From: Eutypella sp. D-1
Lineage: Eukaryota > Ascomycota > Sordariomycetes > Xylariales > Diatrypaceae
DNA length: 64,000 bases
NCBI GenBank assembly: GCA_023313575.1
Contig: JAJTTP010000010.1
Coordinates: 372,001-436,000, forward strand
Direction of reading: 5' to 3'
Numbering within the stretch: position 1 is the first letter of the stretch; every line of letters begins with the position of its first letter. Position numbers and translations under genes: made by a program. This document shows positions 10,927 through 23,079 of this stretch, piece after piece. The notes under the pieces were generated by a model that was given only the letters and a program-made list of their open reading frames with translations, was not told the origin of the DNA and did no database searches.

Positions 10927-12682
10927 ATGGATACCCCCAAGATACCCGCGCCGCGGGACGAGGGGGAGAAGCAGGTGCTGGAAAAGTTGATGCACATACG
11001 CGACCAGTTACAGCTACGAAAGCTTGATCGCTCCACCTACGTCCGTACCCAGGATGTCATGGTGTTATATAACCAGACCATTGAGCAGTTGAAGCGTTTG
11101 AACGAGATCAGGCAGGGAAAGAACGTGGAGGAGAATCGAGGTATGTCGGCGCCCCCGAGTTTTAGTCGTTGCAATTCCTAGATATTCGCACATCTCACGG
11201 AAAGGTAGTTGGCCGCCAGTGTCGCGAGGAACAGAAATGCTAACCAATATCGCATATCGCATATGAAAGTGGACCGGGTTGTCGATAGCTGTTTCCAGCT
11301 CTTGTCATTGTTCTTCATGACCATAGGCCGCAACAATGAGGCACCAGCCGCCTACGCGCTCACCTCGACTATTCGCCGACTTCTGGATCATCTCACCGAA
11401 GCCGACCTGTTTTCCGCTAAAGATCTTGAGAGCATGTCGCATACCCTAGACCACCTGTCAGAGATCGTACATGGCCCCTCCGACATCAAATCAGACCCAC
11501 TCGTTGAGACTCTGCTCGCAAATAGGATAGAGCGGTGCAGAGCATCTCTCGATAACCTGCAGAAAAGGGTCGGCGATATTGCCGAGCCACTGGGGTCTAC
11601 CGCTGAAAAATTGGTCTCGATATTGAGGCAGATGGCCGTTATTAACACCAGGACTAAGGTACACGAGTGGTCTGCCCTCACGTCTGCAATTCCATCCACT
11701 AATACTAAAATCTAGTTCAATCCCAAAGAGATCTACAAGTTCCGAAACCAACTGGAGGAAATCGGCGCCCAGCGTATTCAGGGCAACTTCGTCGACGAAA
11801 ATCAGAACATTCTCAAGGGAAGCGAAAAGATCTCAAACCTGCTTGATAGGTGCTCGCGGTATACCTCTGTGGTATTGGAGAGGTTGGTCATATAAAATAC
11901 TCTAGATGATCCATGGGCGCACAAACTAATGTATACTTTAGAAATGGAGAATTCCCAGAGAAATGGATGCCCCTATACAATACCCTCGTTGGCATACGCA
12001 ACGAACTCGACAAGTTGTCACTAACCCAGGCCTGGTCCTTACGAGAAACCGACCTCTATGATTACCAGCGGCAGCTTGACAAGATAGACGAGAGCAGAGT
12101 CGATGGCAACTGGCTGGATGAAGAAGGCAACCCTGCTGAGCTCTATGTCCAACGCGTAAGAGCCACGATCCATTTAATCCAACGAAGGAGACTGGGTACT
12201 AATATCATGCAGACACTCCTCTACCTTATCCGACGTAGCTACGGCTATATCTACCATCTTATGATCTCGTCCGAGCCCGTCTCAGAGGCTCTCCTTCCCA
12301 TTTACAACCAGCTCCAGACCCTCAAACGCTGCCTCTCAGAGGTCAAAGAGAATGGAGGTGTATCGTCAGTCAGGGAACTATACCCATACAGCATGAAGGT
12401 TAGCAACAAGTCTATTCACAGTTATTGTCCTACCTCTCTAACCTCATTGTATAGCTAAACTCCATCGATAACATGAGAGTCGACGGCAAGTTCCTCGTCG
12501 GAGAAGACGTCCCCGAGGGCCAGGGAGCCGTGACGGAACTTCTCTCGGAATGCTTCGATCTCAACTATGACTTGAGGCTGGCCGCCGAAGCAGCTGTTGA
12601 AGCAGAGAAGACAGAGCGGGCATCGAGGCCGCCGTCTGAACTGGAAACGTCGGCCCCGCTAGCCACAGATGGCGTGTCATGA
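10927..12682 (+). CDS. DUF2408 / UPF0662-like conserved fungal protein
   Basis: Conserved fungal protein of poorly known function. I associate it with the UPF0662/DUF2408 family (yeast YPL260W/Cub1 type) with moderate certainty. Exons are 10927-11140, 11270-11658, 11716-11882, 11942-12398 and 12455-12682; all junctions keep phase and the product is 484 aa. Intron 1 has a clear GCTAAC branch site before its acceptor; intron 3 uses the weaker donor GTTGGT. The protein is helical, beginning EKQVLEKLMHIRDQLQLRKL, with repeated long amphipathic segments such as IRRLLDHLTEADLFSAKDL and MPLYNTLVGIRNELDKL. No signal peptide or membrane segment is seen. The C-terminus is Ala/Glu-rich and low complexity. 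It converges with the YCII gene. Confidence 0.85.
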
Positions 12683-13651
12683 TGAGCCCTCGAAACGGAA
12701 GGGTTCGAGGTTCTAGAATCCGGTCCGCCATCGATTCTATTTCTTGCCGGGCCCTTTCTTTTCTGTCTTCCTACGCCACATACCACATGCAATCAGCATT
12801 TGTTTATTGCTTTCTATCATGTTCCTCCATCGTTACTGCATTCGCTTTTTCCAGTATGGTGTTCGGGAAGGAAGGTGCGTTTAACAGAGGGCGTGTGATA
12901 CTTTTGATCAAGTGGGGGTGCACGGCTGTGTACATGTCTGTTTTTCTTGGATCCTAAGTCGGGGAGGATATATGCTTATAGGGGTATCATTAGTGTTGTT
13001 TAACCGCTGCTGCTGCGTAGAACTGGAATTGCTTCCTTTTTGGAGGGACGCACACGCTACACCCGCCTATGTCGCTCTCTTTGTAATTATCTTGCGGACT
13101 CCTTTTGGTTTCCCTTCCTGTTTTGAACCCTTGAGATGGCAGATTCAGTTTTTTGGGGTGCGGGCTGGTTATACAATGTATTTCACAACCCCGGGTAGTG
13201 GTTTTTACCCCCGGGTAAGTCGGGGTGGCTGACTGCCTTCCCCCTTGTTCTTATCTGGACGTGAGAAACTGGTGGAGGCGGTATCTAGTACTCTAGAACA
13301 TCGATCAGAAGATCGCAGATGCGTTACGTAGCAGTAATAATGAAACACCATGCCACCACATTGGGCAGGCAAAATCTTTTTTGTTCTTGTGTTTCATTTT
13401 TCATTTTTCATTTCCGTCGATCACACCTACTGTACTCTACCCACGCCACACTACCCATTCAAGACATAATCGTGCCATCTCTCGCGTGGATATCGAGCTC
13501 CCAATCTTTCTTACGCAGATACTCCTGTGTGTAAAACAACGTGCACAAAATGAACAACCCCCGGCCCTCATAGCGGTCTTCTAGCCCAAACCCTTCCTCG
13601 CGCTCCCTATCCCGGCCTAGCGTGATTAAGTAAGAGTCGATCAACAGGTTA
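12683..13651. other. Convergent intergenic region, DUF2408 / YCII 3' ends
   Basis: About 1 kb of T-rich DNA expected to hold the two 3' UTRs. It contains two nearby CCCCGGGT-type elements near 13190-13215. No gene recognised. Confidence 0.5.
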
Positions 13652-14717
13652 TCACGGATCCCTGAATGCAATCTTGGCCTATAGACGGGGAGACGACGGG
13701 AACCCATCATCGTATGTCCCGTGGTTAGCAAAAAGTAAGGCAAGTAAGTATGTGTAAAGGGACGAAGAGCAGGGCGAGGAGGAAGAAGAGGTTAACTCAC
13801 GGGCCAAATCTGCGCCTTCTCAACATCCCAGACGCCGGAGGTCGCGTAGATGTCGCGCGAGAGGATATCCACGACCTCCTCGCGCGACGAGGCCACCAGC
13901 ACCAGCGTGCTGCCGTAGAAGTCGAAACTCGAGGCATCTTCGGACGCGGGCGTCGCGTTCAGGAGGGCGCCTGTTGTTTATTGTAAAGAGCGGGTTGGAG
14001 CGATTCGTCAGCCGGTTTTTGGCTTGTTTTTTGGGGTTGTGTTTTTGGGTTTGTACATATATCTGGGAGGTGGAAAGTGGGGGAGAAAGGTGGGGAAATG
14101 TTACGGAGGAGGGTTCGAGGGGCCGCGAGAACCTTGACCCGGGTTCGTTGACTTACCTCCCGTCTTCAGGACCCCGGACTCGATGTGCGGCTTCAGACCC
14201 GCGAAGTGCTGTCTATACAGTACCGCGCAATGAGCCTCTAGACTTTACACATGATACTACGGTATGCACGTGGGCTAAAGAAGGGGGGATGGGTTGGACG
14301 TACGGCCGCACCTCCAGCCTCTTCTGCTGCTGGCCGGGCTTGTCGGGGACGACTACGAGGAACTGTATTTAAGATCGAGTAAATTAGTTAGTTGACCCCT
14401 GCGTATTGACTGGAACGACCAAAAATCGCGGTGAATCCCATCCATGGCCGGGGACGACCGGGGGACGGGGCCGCGATGAGGTGGACGGAACGGACCTCGT
14501 ACTTGCCCGCTGGCGGGGCCTGGATCGGGGTGCCGGCCATTATGGTTCTTCGGGGCACAAGGGGCAGATGTTGTGACTGAACGGCTCTATTTCCCAATGT
14601 GCTGTTGTGCTTCGCGCGGCGGGTTATCACTGCTGTTGCTGGTGACAAGTGATGATAGGGAGCGCGGAGGAGAGGTCTGGCGCTAGAAATCGGTATGGAT
14701 ATAAGGCGAGCTGCCAT
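13652..14717 (-). CDS. YCII-domain protein with probable mitochondrial presequence
   Basis: Small alpha/beta-fold protein related to bacterial YciI; its substrate is unknown. Exons are 14717-14496, 14362-14304, 14212-14157, 13970-13801 and 13678-13652; phases agree throughout. The product is 177 aa from the upstream ATG or 118 aa from the internal ATG at 14540. The YCII core runs KYEFLVVVPDKPGQQQKRL, then PQHFAGLKPHIESGVLKTGG, GSTLVLVASSREEVVDIL and a last exon AKIAFRDP. The upstream 59 residues have several Arg, Ser and Ala and no Asp or Glu (MAARLISIPISSARPLLR), as in matrix-targeting presequences. I chose 14717 for that reason; 14540 is a possible cytosolic start. The exon 1 donor (GTCCGT) is weak. 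Confidence 0.85.
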
Positions 14718-17700
14718 CTGAGAGCGGGCTTCGGCCCTTTTTTACGTGCCTCGGCAAGGAATTCGTTACACTTTATATAAATTATGTGATATTCTCCTTT
14801 CCGTACCGTATTAAGTCTACTACTCACTCAATGTACGCCTTAAAGCTAACAACTACCTAGGTACTATCACTAGAACGCGGGGGAGGGCGCGCCCCTCCTC
14901 CACTCTCCAGCCGGGCTAATTTCTACGAGCGAACGACGGCTGCCCGGGCAAGGGGAGGGGCGGCAGTGTGGGTTCAGGGGTTGATTCGTTAGTTTGTACC
15001 TCTCAGGCTGGTCTGGCGGGACATCTAGATGACCTCTCACGGGTAATGCCATTAAGCGATGGATTCCCCCGCGATTGCGAAATGCTACGCCATTTACAAG
15101 GGACTCCCGATATTCGTAATGCAGGTGGGAAAACAAGGAGCTGGGGCTGGAATGAAAATAGGATATTGTAGTACTGCATAAGTAGGCACTCCTGCGTGCA
15201 CATGAGGCGTTATTGGAGAAATACTCCAGGGCTTAGTTAACTACATTTACGAATCGGTATCCCTGCATCCCCTAGCCCTATCCCTAGCATCTGTCTACTC
15301 GACATCTCTATATGCTTACGATATTTCCTATCCTGATGAGGCTCAATAACCGTGTGGACTTATCTGCAAGCATCTATAAGCGACCTTGAAAAGCCCACGA
15401 GGATTGAAAAATAAAACCGCTCCCGTCCGGGCTTGGGAGACTAGTCGAGACTAGACGATGTCATGGTGCGATGAGTCTAGCCTCTCGCGAGCTCCCGAAC
15501 TCGGCAGCAAGCGGCGGACGGATGGACTGGCGGTCGATTGGTCCTGGGATCGGCTTATCCCATCTACCTGGGCATCTTACCAGGAGGAATCGTGGGCTAG
15601 TACATGGTCACTGGCTAAATATCCGTCACCAGACCTGAAGAATCAAAAACAAGAGAAATATGATAACAGAAGGGGAGTTAAGGGAGGTAAAACATCCGAG
15701 GCGAAATCTCGTCTTGCAGTAGCCCGGTACATATATTTTGTAGGTAGCCTGTAGGTAGATATCTCGGTTCAAACCTCGGAAGCCGAGCGGCGAAGGCGTA
15801 AGTAGCGACGGCTACATCGCCGCTACCCGTCGTCGCGCGCGAATCAACTACTGGGCACTGAACAGCGAGAAACCCGAGACACAGAGAGAAAGGGGGAGAG
15901 GGATGTATCCCGAAGATCTTGCAAATACTGTTGGGTTTTAAACGATACCTGGAAAAGTGCCGATCGAGGCCAAAAATAAAACCGGATTCCTAGGCGGTAC
16001 CTAGTTAACTACTATTCATATAGACAGCCAGACTAGAAAACCCTGGATGTTGTTTTATCTTGAAAAAGGTTTTGTTTTGTGTTATTCATAGAACTCATAG
16101 AACTCGCGGGTTGATCGGCAAGCCCGCGATAGGTGAAATGAGAGGAACCCAGCCAACAAGTCTGTATTGGCGACGACTTATACCGTAGAAGGAGTGGGGG
16201 TTCTCCTATCGCACAATTCATGCCTTTACTTGTAAGAGGTCATGGAGATTGTGTTCAAGGTAATCTACAGATCAGCCATCTACATATGAGGCAATGGATG
16301 TACACAGTGGACGGAGCCCGTAGCGAGCCGCGACCAGAAAGGGACGGCAAGGATACGGGAGATATGGGCGGTGGCTATTATCGGCTTGGCGATGACACGT
16401 GCGTTTTTCTCATAGACGACAAGCCGGATCGCCAGACAACCCAGATTGCGCCCAGAAACTGTGGAAGCCAAAAGGAGCCTCGAGTCGCACTGGCAGACTG
16501 GGGAATTTTGACTAAAGGCTTAACTATCGTCATTGTTCCCATGACCCAGATTGCCAACAAATTGACTTATTGTCCCCGTCTGCCCGTCACCTTGACATTT
16601 GTATGCTGACTTGCATACAATCTATTCGTCTACACATTATCTCATGTACACACTTACTACTAACTACCCTGTACACAAATACATACCTGTCCCATGCCAA
16701 ATACCTAGTGCTTGATATGGTGATCCCTCTTGGGTACCACACTAGCACGGTAACATTTCACAAGTAAATCACAAGCCACAAATGCAGGACCGCGGCATTA
16801 TACTTCTCCTTTTCATGCCTTCTTGAGGTATAGTTCTTAAGTTGCAGTACAAGAGGAACATAAATATCGGTCTGTCTGGGACCCCCGGCCCGTCCTTGCA
16901 AGCCCAAAAAAGCTTGGCTATCAGTGCCGAGACGAAACAAGGCGAAACAATAACTATTTGACTATTAAACTACAATAGATATCCATATCAGACAACGGAC
17001 CAGGCCTCGGGCGATCACTGCTTACCTCGTCGACCTATTATAGGGTATCCATCCATGTATGTTGTATGTACCTGAGATAGCTGGATGGAGGTCGGAGAAG
17101 GGCAGCATTATATCATAGCCTATCCGGGCATGTACAACCCAATGGATGCATACATACCCCCGATGATGCCAACTGTGTATTGGATCTTGGGGATCCAGGG
17201 GGGAGGACAAGGTTCCAGCAAGCTCCAGCAAGCTCCCGCATTTATTTCTCCCTCTCCGCCAGTCCGTGTTGCGCAACTACGTGTAAGGGTAACAGTAAGT
17301 CAGTAGTATGAGTATAGAATATAAAAGGGTAAGTAAGGCCGGCGTCGCCTCTAGACCGCCCTTGTGTGTGCCATGTGAACACCAACAACCCGCGCCCTCG
17401 TACGTACGACATACGACGCCATCTTGGCCGAAAGACTAAGTTTAGCGAACGTTGAGCCGGTTAGAGCTTATATTTATCCGTCATCTATAAGCTTAGGCAT
17501 TGCCGATCGGATAGCTATCCGTAGTCACTATCTTGCCTCGTCCTCCCCCCTTCTCTCTGCTACGCACTTATATATATATAAGACCACATACCTGCCACTT
17601 TACGAGTAAAGCCATACACATACACTGCTATAGTTACTACATACATCAACTTATTAGCACAGCCTTGCATCTATCACCCGCCCGATACAAGATCCTACGG

Positions 17701-17745
17701 ACACTACAACTACATACGACTATTCCTACAACAACTAACGTAATC
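14718..17745. other. Divergent intergenic region, no gene supported
   Basis: About 3 kb between the YCII gene (-) and the acidic orphan (+). An imperfect hairpin-forming segment (GTAGCG...CGCTAC) is at about 15805-15830. A 129-codon plus ORF at 16220-16609 has no recognisable domain or splice context and is not called. Confidence 0.5.
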
Positions 17746-18222
17746 ATGACGTCTTCACCGCCGTCTCTCCTCGCGCTGCACATTCAGCGGGAGACGCGCC
17801 TCTGGGAGCTCCAGCGCAACAGCTCTCGTCCGCACACTTCTACCTCCGCGCCCTCCACCATCGTGGGCCCAGCACTCTTCTCGGATGCTGGCGCTGGCGC
17901 TGGCGACGACGACGTGGACTCTATCTCCTCGCTCGCGACAACGGTCGACGCCGAGGATCCGGACGAGCTCCCGCAGCCACAGGCGGCGCTGCTCGCGCTA
18001 CTTCACCACAACCAGAACCAGCAGCACATACCCGTATACGCCTCGCTAGACGAGGCGGCGGCCCAGAGCGCAATCGGACAGCAGGGCGCGGGGTTGGAAC
18101 ACCAGCATCAGCAGCCGCGGCGGCTGACCACGCCCGGAAAGCTGTACGAGAACGAGGAGGACGACGATGAGATCTTCGAGGACGAGCACGAGTACGGCGA
18201 TGACGTCGTGGCTACGGGGTGA
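17746..18222 (+). CDS. Small acidic protein, unknown function
   Basis: Unrecognised single-exon ORF of 158 aa. The start is the ATG at 17746, where composition changes from random-looking upstream residues to biased coding sequence; the frame is open further upstream. The N-terminus (about LLALHIQRETRLWELQRN) can form an amphipathic helix. The middle is Ser/Ala/Asp-rich, then a Gln/His-rich stretch, and the C-terminus is strongly acidic (NEEDDDEIFEDEHEYGDD). No signal peptide or membrane segment. GC content and third-position bias are much higher than in flanking DNA, which supports coding. The composition suggests a disordered protein; no function is proposed. Confidence 0.65.
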   Translation: MTSSPPSLLALHIQRETRLWELQRNSSRPHTSTSAPSTIVGPALFSDAGAGAGDDDVDSISSLATTVDAEDPDELPQPQAALLALLHHNQNQQHIPVYASLDEAAAQSAIGQQGAGLEHQHQQPRRLTTPGKLYENEEDDDEIFEDEHEYGDDVVATG

Positions 18223-20214
18223 GCCGCCAATGTGAGGAATTGGGCTTGCATGCAAGCAAGCAAATTCAGAGCTACATTGAACTACAACTCCCAACAAGCC
18301 TGCCCCCTGCTCCCACGAAGGGGAAAACTACCCGAGAACCCACCTTCCCGCCCCGCGACGAGGGCATTCATAAGCGCATCACACCGCGCACACAAGGTGC
18401 ATGTGACGGGTGTCCTCTGAGCTCGAGAGGGTGCATAATCGGACCCGACTCGATCGATCCAAACCATCCGACTCAACTCAATCGGGCTCTACAGCATTCG
18501 TGGTGGTAGTTGGACCGCCCTTCTTGATCAGCCATAACCCCTTTTACCTTAGTAAGGAACCTTTGGGTGTCTGTCGAAGGACTGGAATGAAAAAAGGCAG
18601 ACGGTGCCAGGAACGAAACCTTCCCGACCAACTCGTATCTCACACTTCTCCCTTCCCTTCCTTTCCCCCCTTGGAAAAAGTTTCCGCATGTGATCCTGCA
18701 GGTTCTGGTGGGGCGACTGCGGGAGGCGATTGAACGCTAGGTACCTTTTTATCAATACAGGGTTTACTGCTCTTAAAGTACGTTTATGTAGTATTTATTA
18801 CATAACGGTAGACAGCGGGGGGGGGAAGGGGGAGTAAGTGATGTTTCTACCGTGCCAAGCAACCCATCGTAAATAGTTCCATCCGTCCACCCATCCAGCC
18901 AAGCAAGCAAGCAAGCAATGCCCAGGCGCCCAGCAGGTTACAACGGATGTTCAATTGAGTTCAGTTGAATTGAGTTAATTCCGCGGGGAAATTGGAACTC
19001 ATACAGGGGATCTTATATTGGCTTACTGGAATTGGAATGATGTACTGAGTTATTAACGGGCTATCGTAGTTAATTACAGTACATGTATATATACACTTAT
19101 ACCAAACACCCGTCACTAACCCCCAGGTAGGCTTATATGGCCTCGTGATGGGGGGATGTAGTACCTAAGGGATACGGGCATTGGTAACTCCCCAGGTCCC
19201 GTCTCGTCATATCCTCCAAGAGTGTACCCCCCATGTAATCAAACCATCTATGCGCGAGTTTACCTCCAATCTATCTATGTGTATGAATAGCTCCGTCATT
19301 TTTAGCGCGGAGCGGCGGCGAGCGGCGACCAGCGGTAGGCGCAGCGAGCGGCAGCGCGTAGCAGTGGCGGCGGCGGCGCTATTTGCGTCATATACTAGGT
19401 AGATAAGAGAGATCTCAGCTTACTGAGGTGAGGTACCACGGGCAACGAACTCAATTTGCCATTCGGCAGAGAGAGTGAGAGATTGTTACTCTAGCCCTCC
19501 TCCTCCCAAAGGGGGCCCGGGGATGAGAGGGGCAGGGAAACGTTTTCTTCATATTCCCTTTCACTCGTCTCGTAGGTTTCGTATCCTGATGGGAAGCCGA
19601 CAACATGTAACGCTAGACACCATTCGTTCACCTAGGTCGGACGCGTGACGTGGAATATATATAGATATATATATTGTGGTTTGTTCCCACGCATCCCGGT
19701 GCTTGCTTGCTTGCTGTCTCGCAATGCAATTAAGAAAACAAACTAGACATACAATCTAGACCCGAGAATTGACGCTCCTCTAACCACGACCAGCATCTAT
19801 GGCCTCGTGAAAAGACATCGGCACGTAATCCAAGGTTCTACAGAAGAAAAGAGGGCAATGCCTACCCAGCCTCTCCCCGAAGCGTCACCGTATAAAGTTA
19901 TGTATGCAAAGCAATATATATATAATATTGGCTGCAAAAGGTGGCCGCTTGTACTCTCCCCCGAGTGGAGGGGTTATAAAACCGGGATACGACCTTGATG
20001 ATCTTCTTTGCACCTCATCCAAGCATATATATGTGTGTGTGAGCGTGCGCGCTGCCGCGGCGTCCGTAATTGTATGTGTATATACGTCATATAAAATAAG
20101 CATCGAGGACATAATACATTAAAAATCGCCACATGAAAAAAAGAGATCTTGCAAATCGACACGTTTTTCTTTCTTTTCTTTTTAATATTCCACATCCCCT
20201 CCTCTTTTTTCTCT
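18223..20214. other. Convergent intergenic region, no gene seen
   Basis: About 2 kb between the acidic orphan (+) and the Pcs60-type gene (-). It holds a CAAG tetramer run near 18900, a GC-rich island at about 19303-19382, an AT-rich TATATAGATATATATAT segment near 19655 and a CTTG run near 19690. Confidence 0.5.
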
Positions 20215-22080
20215 CTACAGCTTGGCCTTGGGCGACTCCTGCTTCTGCATCGTCTCCGCAACGATGCGCCTCTGGATCTTGCCCGTCGCCGTCTTGGGCA
20301 TGACCTCGGTGAAGTAGATCTATGGGATGGGTTAAGTTGTCAGCATTTCGACTCAAAACTCACATCCCGTGTCCGTCATGGAAACAAGAGACAAGGAAAG
20401 AACGGGGGGGGGGGTGGATAGTAGCAAGGGAAAAAAAAACATGAACCCACCTTCTTGGGAATCTTGAACTTAGCGAGGCGCTCGCTGGCCCAGCTCCTGA
20501 GATCATCCTCGGCGAGCTTCTCACCGGGGCGGAGGACAACAGCGACGCCGACCTCCTGGCCGTAGAGCTCGTCGGGGACGGCGAAGCTGACGGCCTCGGC
20601 GACGGCGGGGTGGCGGGCGAGGACGTTGTCGAGCTCAATGGGACTGATCTTCTCGCCGCCCTTGTTGATGAGCTCCTTGATGCGGCCCGTGATGACGAGG
20701 TAGCCGTCCTCGTCGAGGCGGCCCTGGTCGCCCGTCCGGAAGAACCGCAGGCCGGACCCCGGCTCCGTCGCGAACGCGTCCGCGTTCGCCGCCGCGTTGT
20801 TCAGGTACCCCGCCGTCACGTTCTCCCCGCGGATGCAGACCTCGCCGCCGCCGGCGACCTCGCGCCCCTCCGCATCGAGAATCCGCACCTCGACACCCTG
20901 GCCCACGCCCACGGTGCCGGGCTTCCGCTTGGCGGGGGGCAGGGGGTTCGAGGTCATCTGGTGGGCGGCCTCGGTCATGGCGTAGGCCTCGAGGACGGGG
21001 GCCTTGAAGGCCTCCTCGAGCTGGCGGAACACGGTGGGCGACAGGGGCGAGGAGCAGCTGCGGATGAAGCGAATCTTCGGGAGGGGGTTCGGCGCCGGGT
21101 GTCGCAGGAGGATCTGGTGGATCGTCGGCACCGCCGTGTACCAGTTGGCGCCGTGCGTCGCGAAGTCGCCCCAGAAGTCAGTAGCCGAGAACTTGGGCGG
21201 TACCACGAGCGAGCCGCCGGAGTACAGCGGGGCCAGCAGCGCGCACAGCAAACCGTGCACGTGGAAGAGCGGCATCACTAGCATGGTGCGGTCGGAGGCC
21301 GTGAGCTGGTACGTCCCTTGAATGTTTTCTACAGTTGTTGCGTCAGCAAAGGCTCGCAGATTTCCCGTTAACTACCCGCCGCAGATGTATTTTGGGCGGG
21401 GACTCCGGTCTTAGGTTGGTTAAATTCGGAAGAAACATACTCATCGTCCGCGTCAGGTTCCGGTGCGTCAAGGGAACCTATACAACGGGTCAATGTACAG
21501 TCAAAAAGGACAAGACGAAACCAGAGGGCCGAACACGTACGACTTTCGGGCGCGACGTGGTGCCGCTAGTGTGCAGCACCAGTGCGACATCATCGGGCTG
21601 GGGCTTCAGGACAGTCTCCTGGCGCTTCCCCTTCAAGAGACCTGGGTGCTTGACATCGAGGGCGACCTCGCGCTTCGCGGGGTCCCAATAGCACTCGGCC
21701 ACGGCAGCGTCGAACTTCCTAGCGGCCTTGACGGAGGGTGCGCCGGCGTCCCAGGCGCCGCGGGGGACCAAGACGAGGGCAGACTTTACATCCTCGATGT
21801 AGAACTCGAACTCGTCCTGCTTGTAGGCCGGGTTGAGCGGGGCGGCGACGGCGCGCTGCCATGAGGTGGCCAGGAAGGAAACGACGAACTCGTAGGAGTT
21901 GATAAGGGCGATGGAGACGGGTGCGGCGTGACCAACACCGAGGGCGGCCAACTTCCCCTGAAAGGAGGCGCACTCGGACACCAGGTCCTTATAGGTGACG
22001 GTCAGGGGGTTCGGCTTGGAGGGCACGATAACGGCGGTAGAGGAGGCGGCGCCATGGATGGCGTTTTGGAGGGTCGCCAT
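20215..22080 (-). CDS. PCS60: Peroxisomal acyl-CoA / oxalyl-CoA synthetase, Pcs60-type
   Basis: ANL-superfamily ligase that adenylates a carboxylate and transfers it to CoA. Yeast Pcs60 and plant AAE3 act on oxalate; the substrate here is inferred. Exons are 22080-21541, 21477-21441, 21328-20451 and 20319-20215, in phase; the product is 519 aa. The P-loop-like motif LHTSGTTSRPKV ends exon 1 at residue 180, and PLTHRNL follows in the 37-nt exon 2. Further signatures are YAMTEA, RTGDQGRLDEDGYLVITGR and KELINKGGEKISPIELD. The catalytic C-terminal lysine is in PKTATGK (about residue 499). The protein ends AKL, a type 1 peroxisomal targeting signal. There is no N-terminal signal. It is divergent from SPF45 across 1 kb. 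Confidence 0.93.
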
Positions 22081-23079
22081 TTTTTCTTTTTTTCGATTTC
22101 TATCAGGAGGGTATGAAGATATATAATATTATACAAAAAGTAAACAATGCGCAATGCAACTCCCGATATCTTCCGTGTTCCCGGTATAGATATGTAACGC
22201 AGCAGCGATTGCCGAGAATCTACTTACTATCGTCAACGATAGAAGTGTCTCGAGGTCTATTTGTATGGATTAAGAAACAAAAATACCAAATATATGCAAC
22301 ACAACAGGATCAAATAAGGAGGCAAGTAACTCCCGACGACGACATACGATGTAAAAAAGTAAATAAGTGAGTGAGCACGCAATCCTTCGGGAATCGGGAA
22401 CGAAAGAAGAGTAAGAGCCCCCCAAACTCCCCAAACCCCCCGGCCGGTATCACGTTTGAAGGGAACTAATTACATAAGAGGGTTTGGGGAAAAGCGGCAA
22501 CCCGGGAAACCGGCCTCAAAGAACTTATACATACATACCCCCAGGATTCTCAGACACGAACCTCTAACAGAACCTCTACATACCCCCTCGGTAGGTAGGT
22601 AGGTAGTACTCAAATATCACTTGCCTTCAGGAACGTGGCAGCCTTCTTTTGCTCCGAATAATCGGGATATACTTGGGTGCATCATTGGAATATCCCTCGA
22701 GCCAATGACAGTGGCCCATCTCAGTTATAAGCTCGCCGAGATTCTTGTCCGTAAAGGTTCCAGGGGTTGTATGTTGTATGTGGTACTTCGTAGAGTGCCC
22801 AGACATGCCAGGTGCAGGTGGATAACCTGTAATTGTGTACATCATTGTGTACATAAAATGCCCAGATATGTACATACAGTAGCTAGAAGTGGCTGTCCAA
22901 TCCACTTCTTTTTATTCCAACCCTCCATTTCACTCACATTTCACTTACATACTCCAGCATATCTGGATCTACTTCTCTCTTCTTGAGACCAACCTCGTCG
23001 CGCGCGTTTTGTCTTCCCGACATGTGATGTGACATACCCACCACACCCAACCAAACCATACAACCCTCCCTCAAACAAA
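22081..23079. promoter_or_regulatory. Divergent promoter region, Pcs60-type gene / SPF45
   Basis: A 1-kb AT-richer segment separates the two start codons and must carry both promoters. It includes a TAGG tetramer run at about 22589-22604. The pyrimidine/adenine-rich leader just before 23080 fits an SPF45 5' UTR. Confidence 0.5.

Noticed and set aside
15760..15800. GGTTCAAAC and other B-box-like matches (also near 45275 and 45355) as possible tRNA genes
   Set aside because: The flanking bases cannot form a T-arm stem or acceptor stem, and no A box is found at the right distance.
16220..16609. 129-codon plus ORF in the 14.7-17.7 kb spacer
   Set aside because: No domain, no codon bias like neighbouring genes and no splice-supported extension.
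20610..21281. 223-codon plus-strand ORF antisense to the Pcs60-type gene
   Set aside because: Shadow of GC-rich coding sequence; its Arg/Gly/Val composition is typical of an antisense frame.
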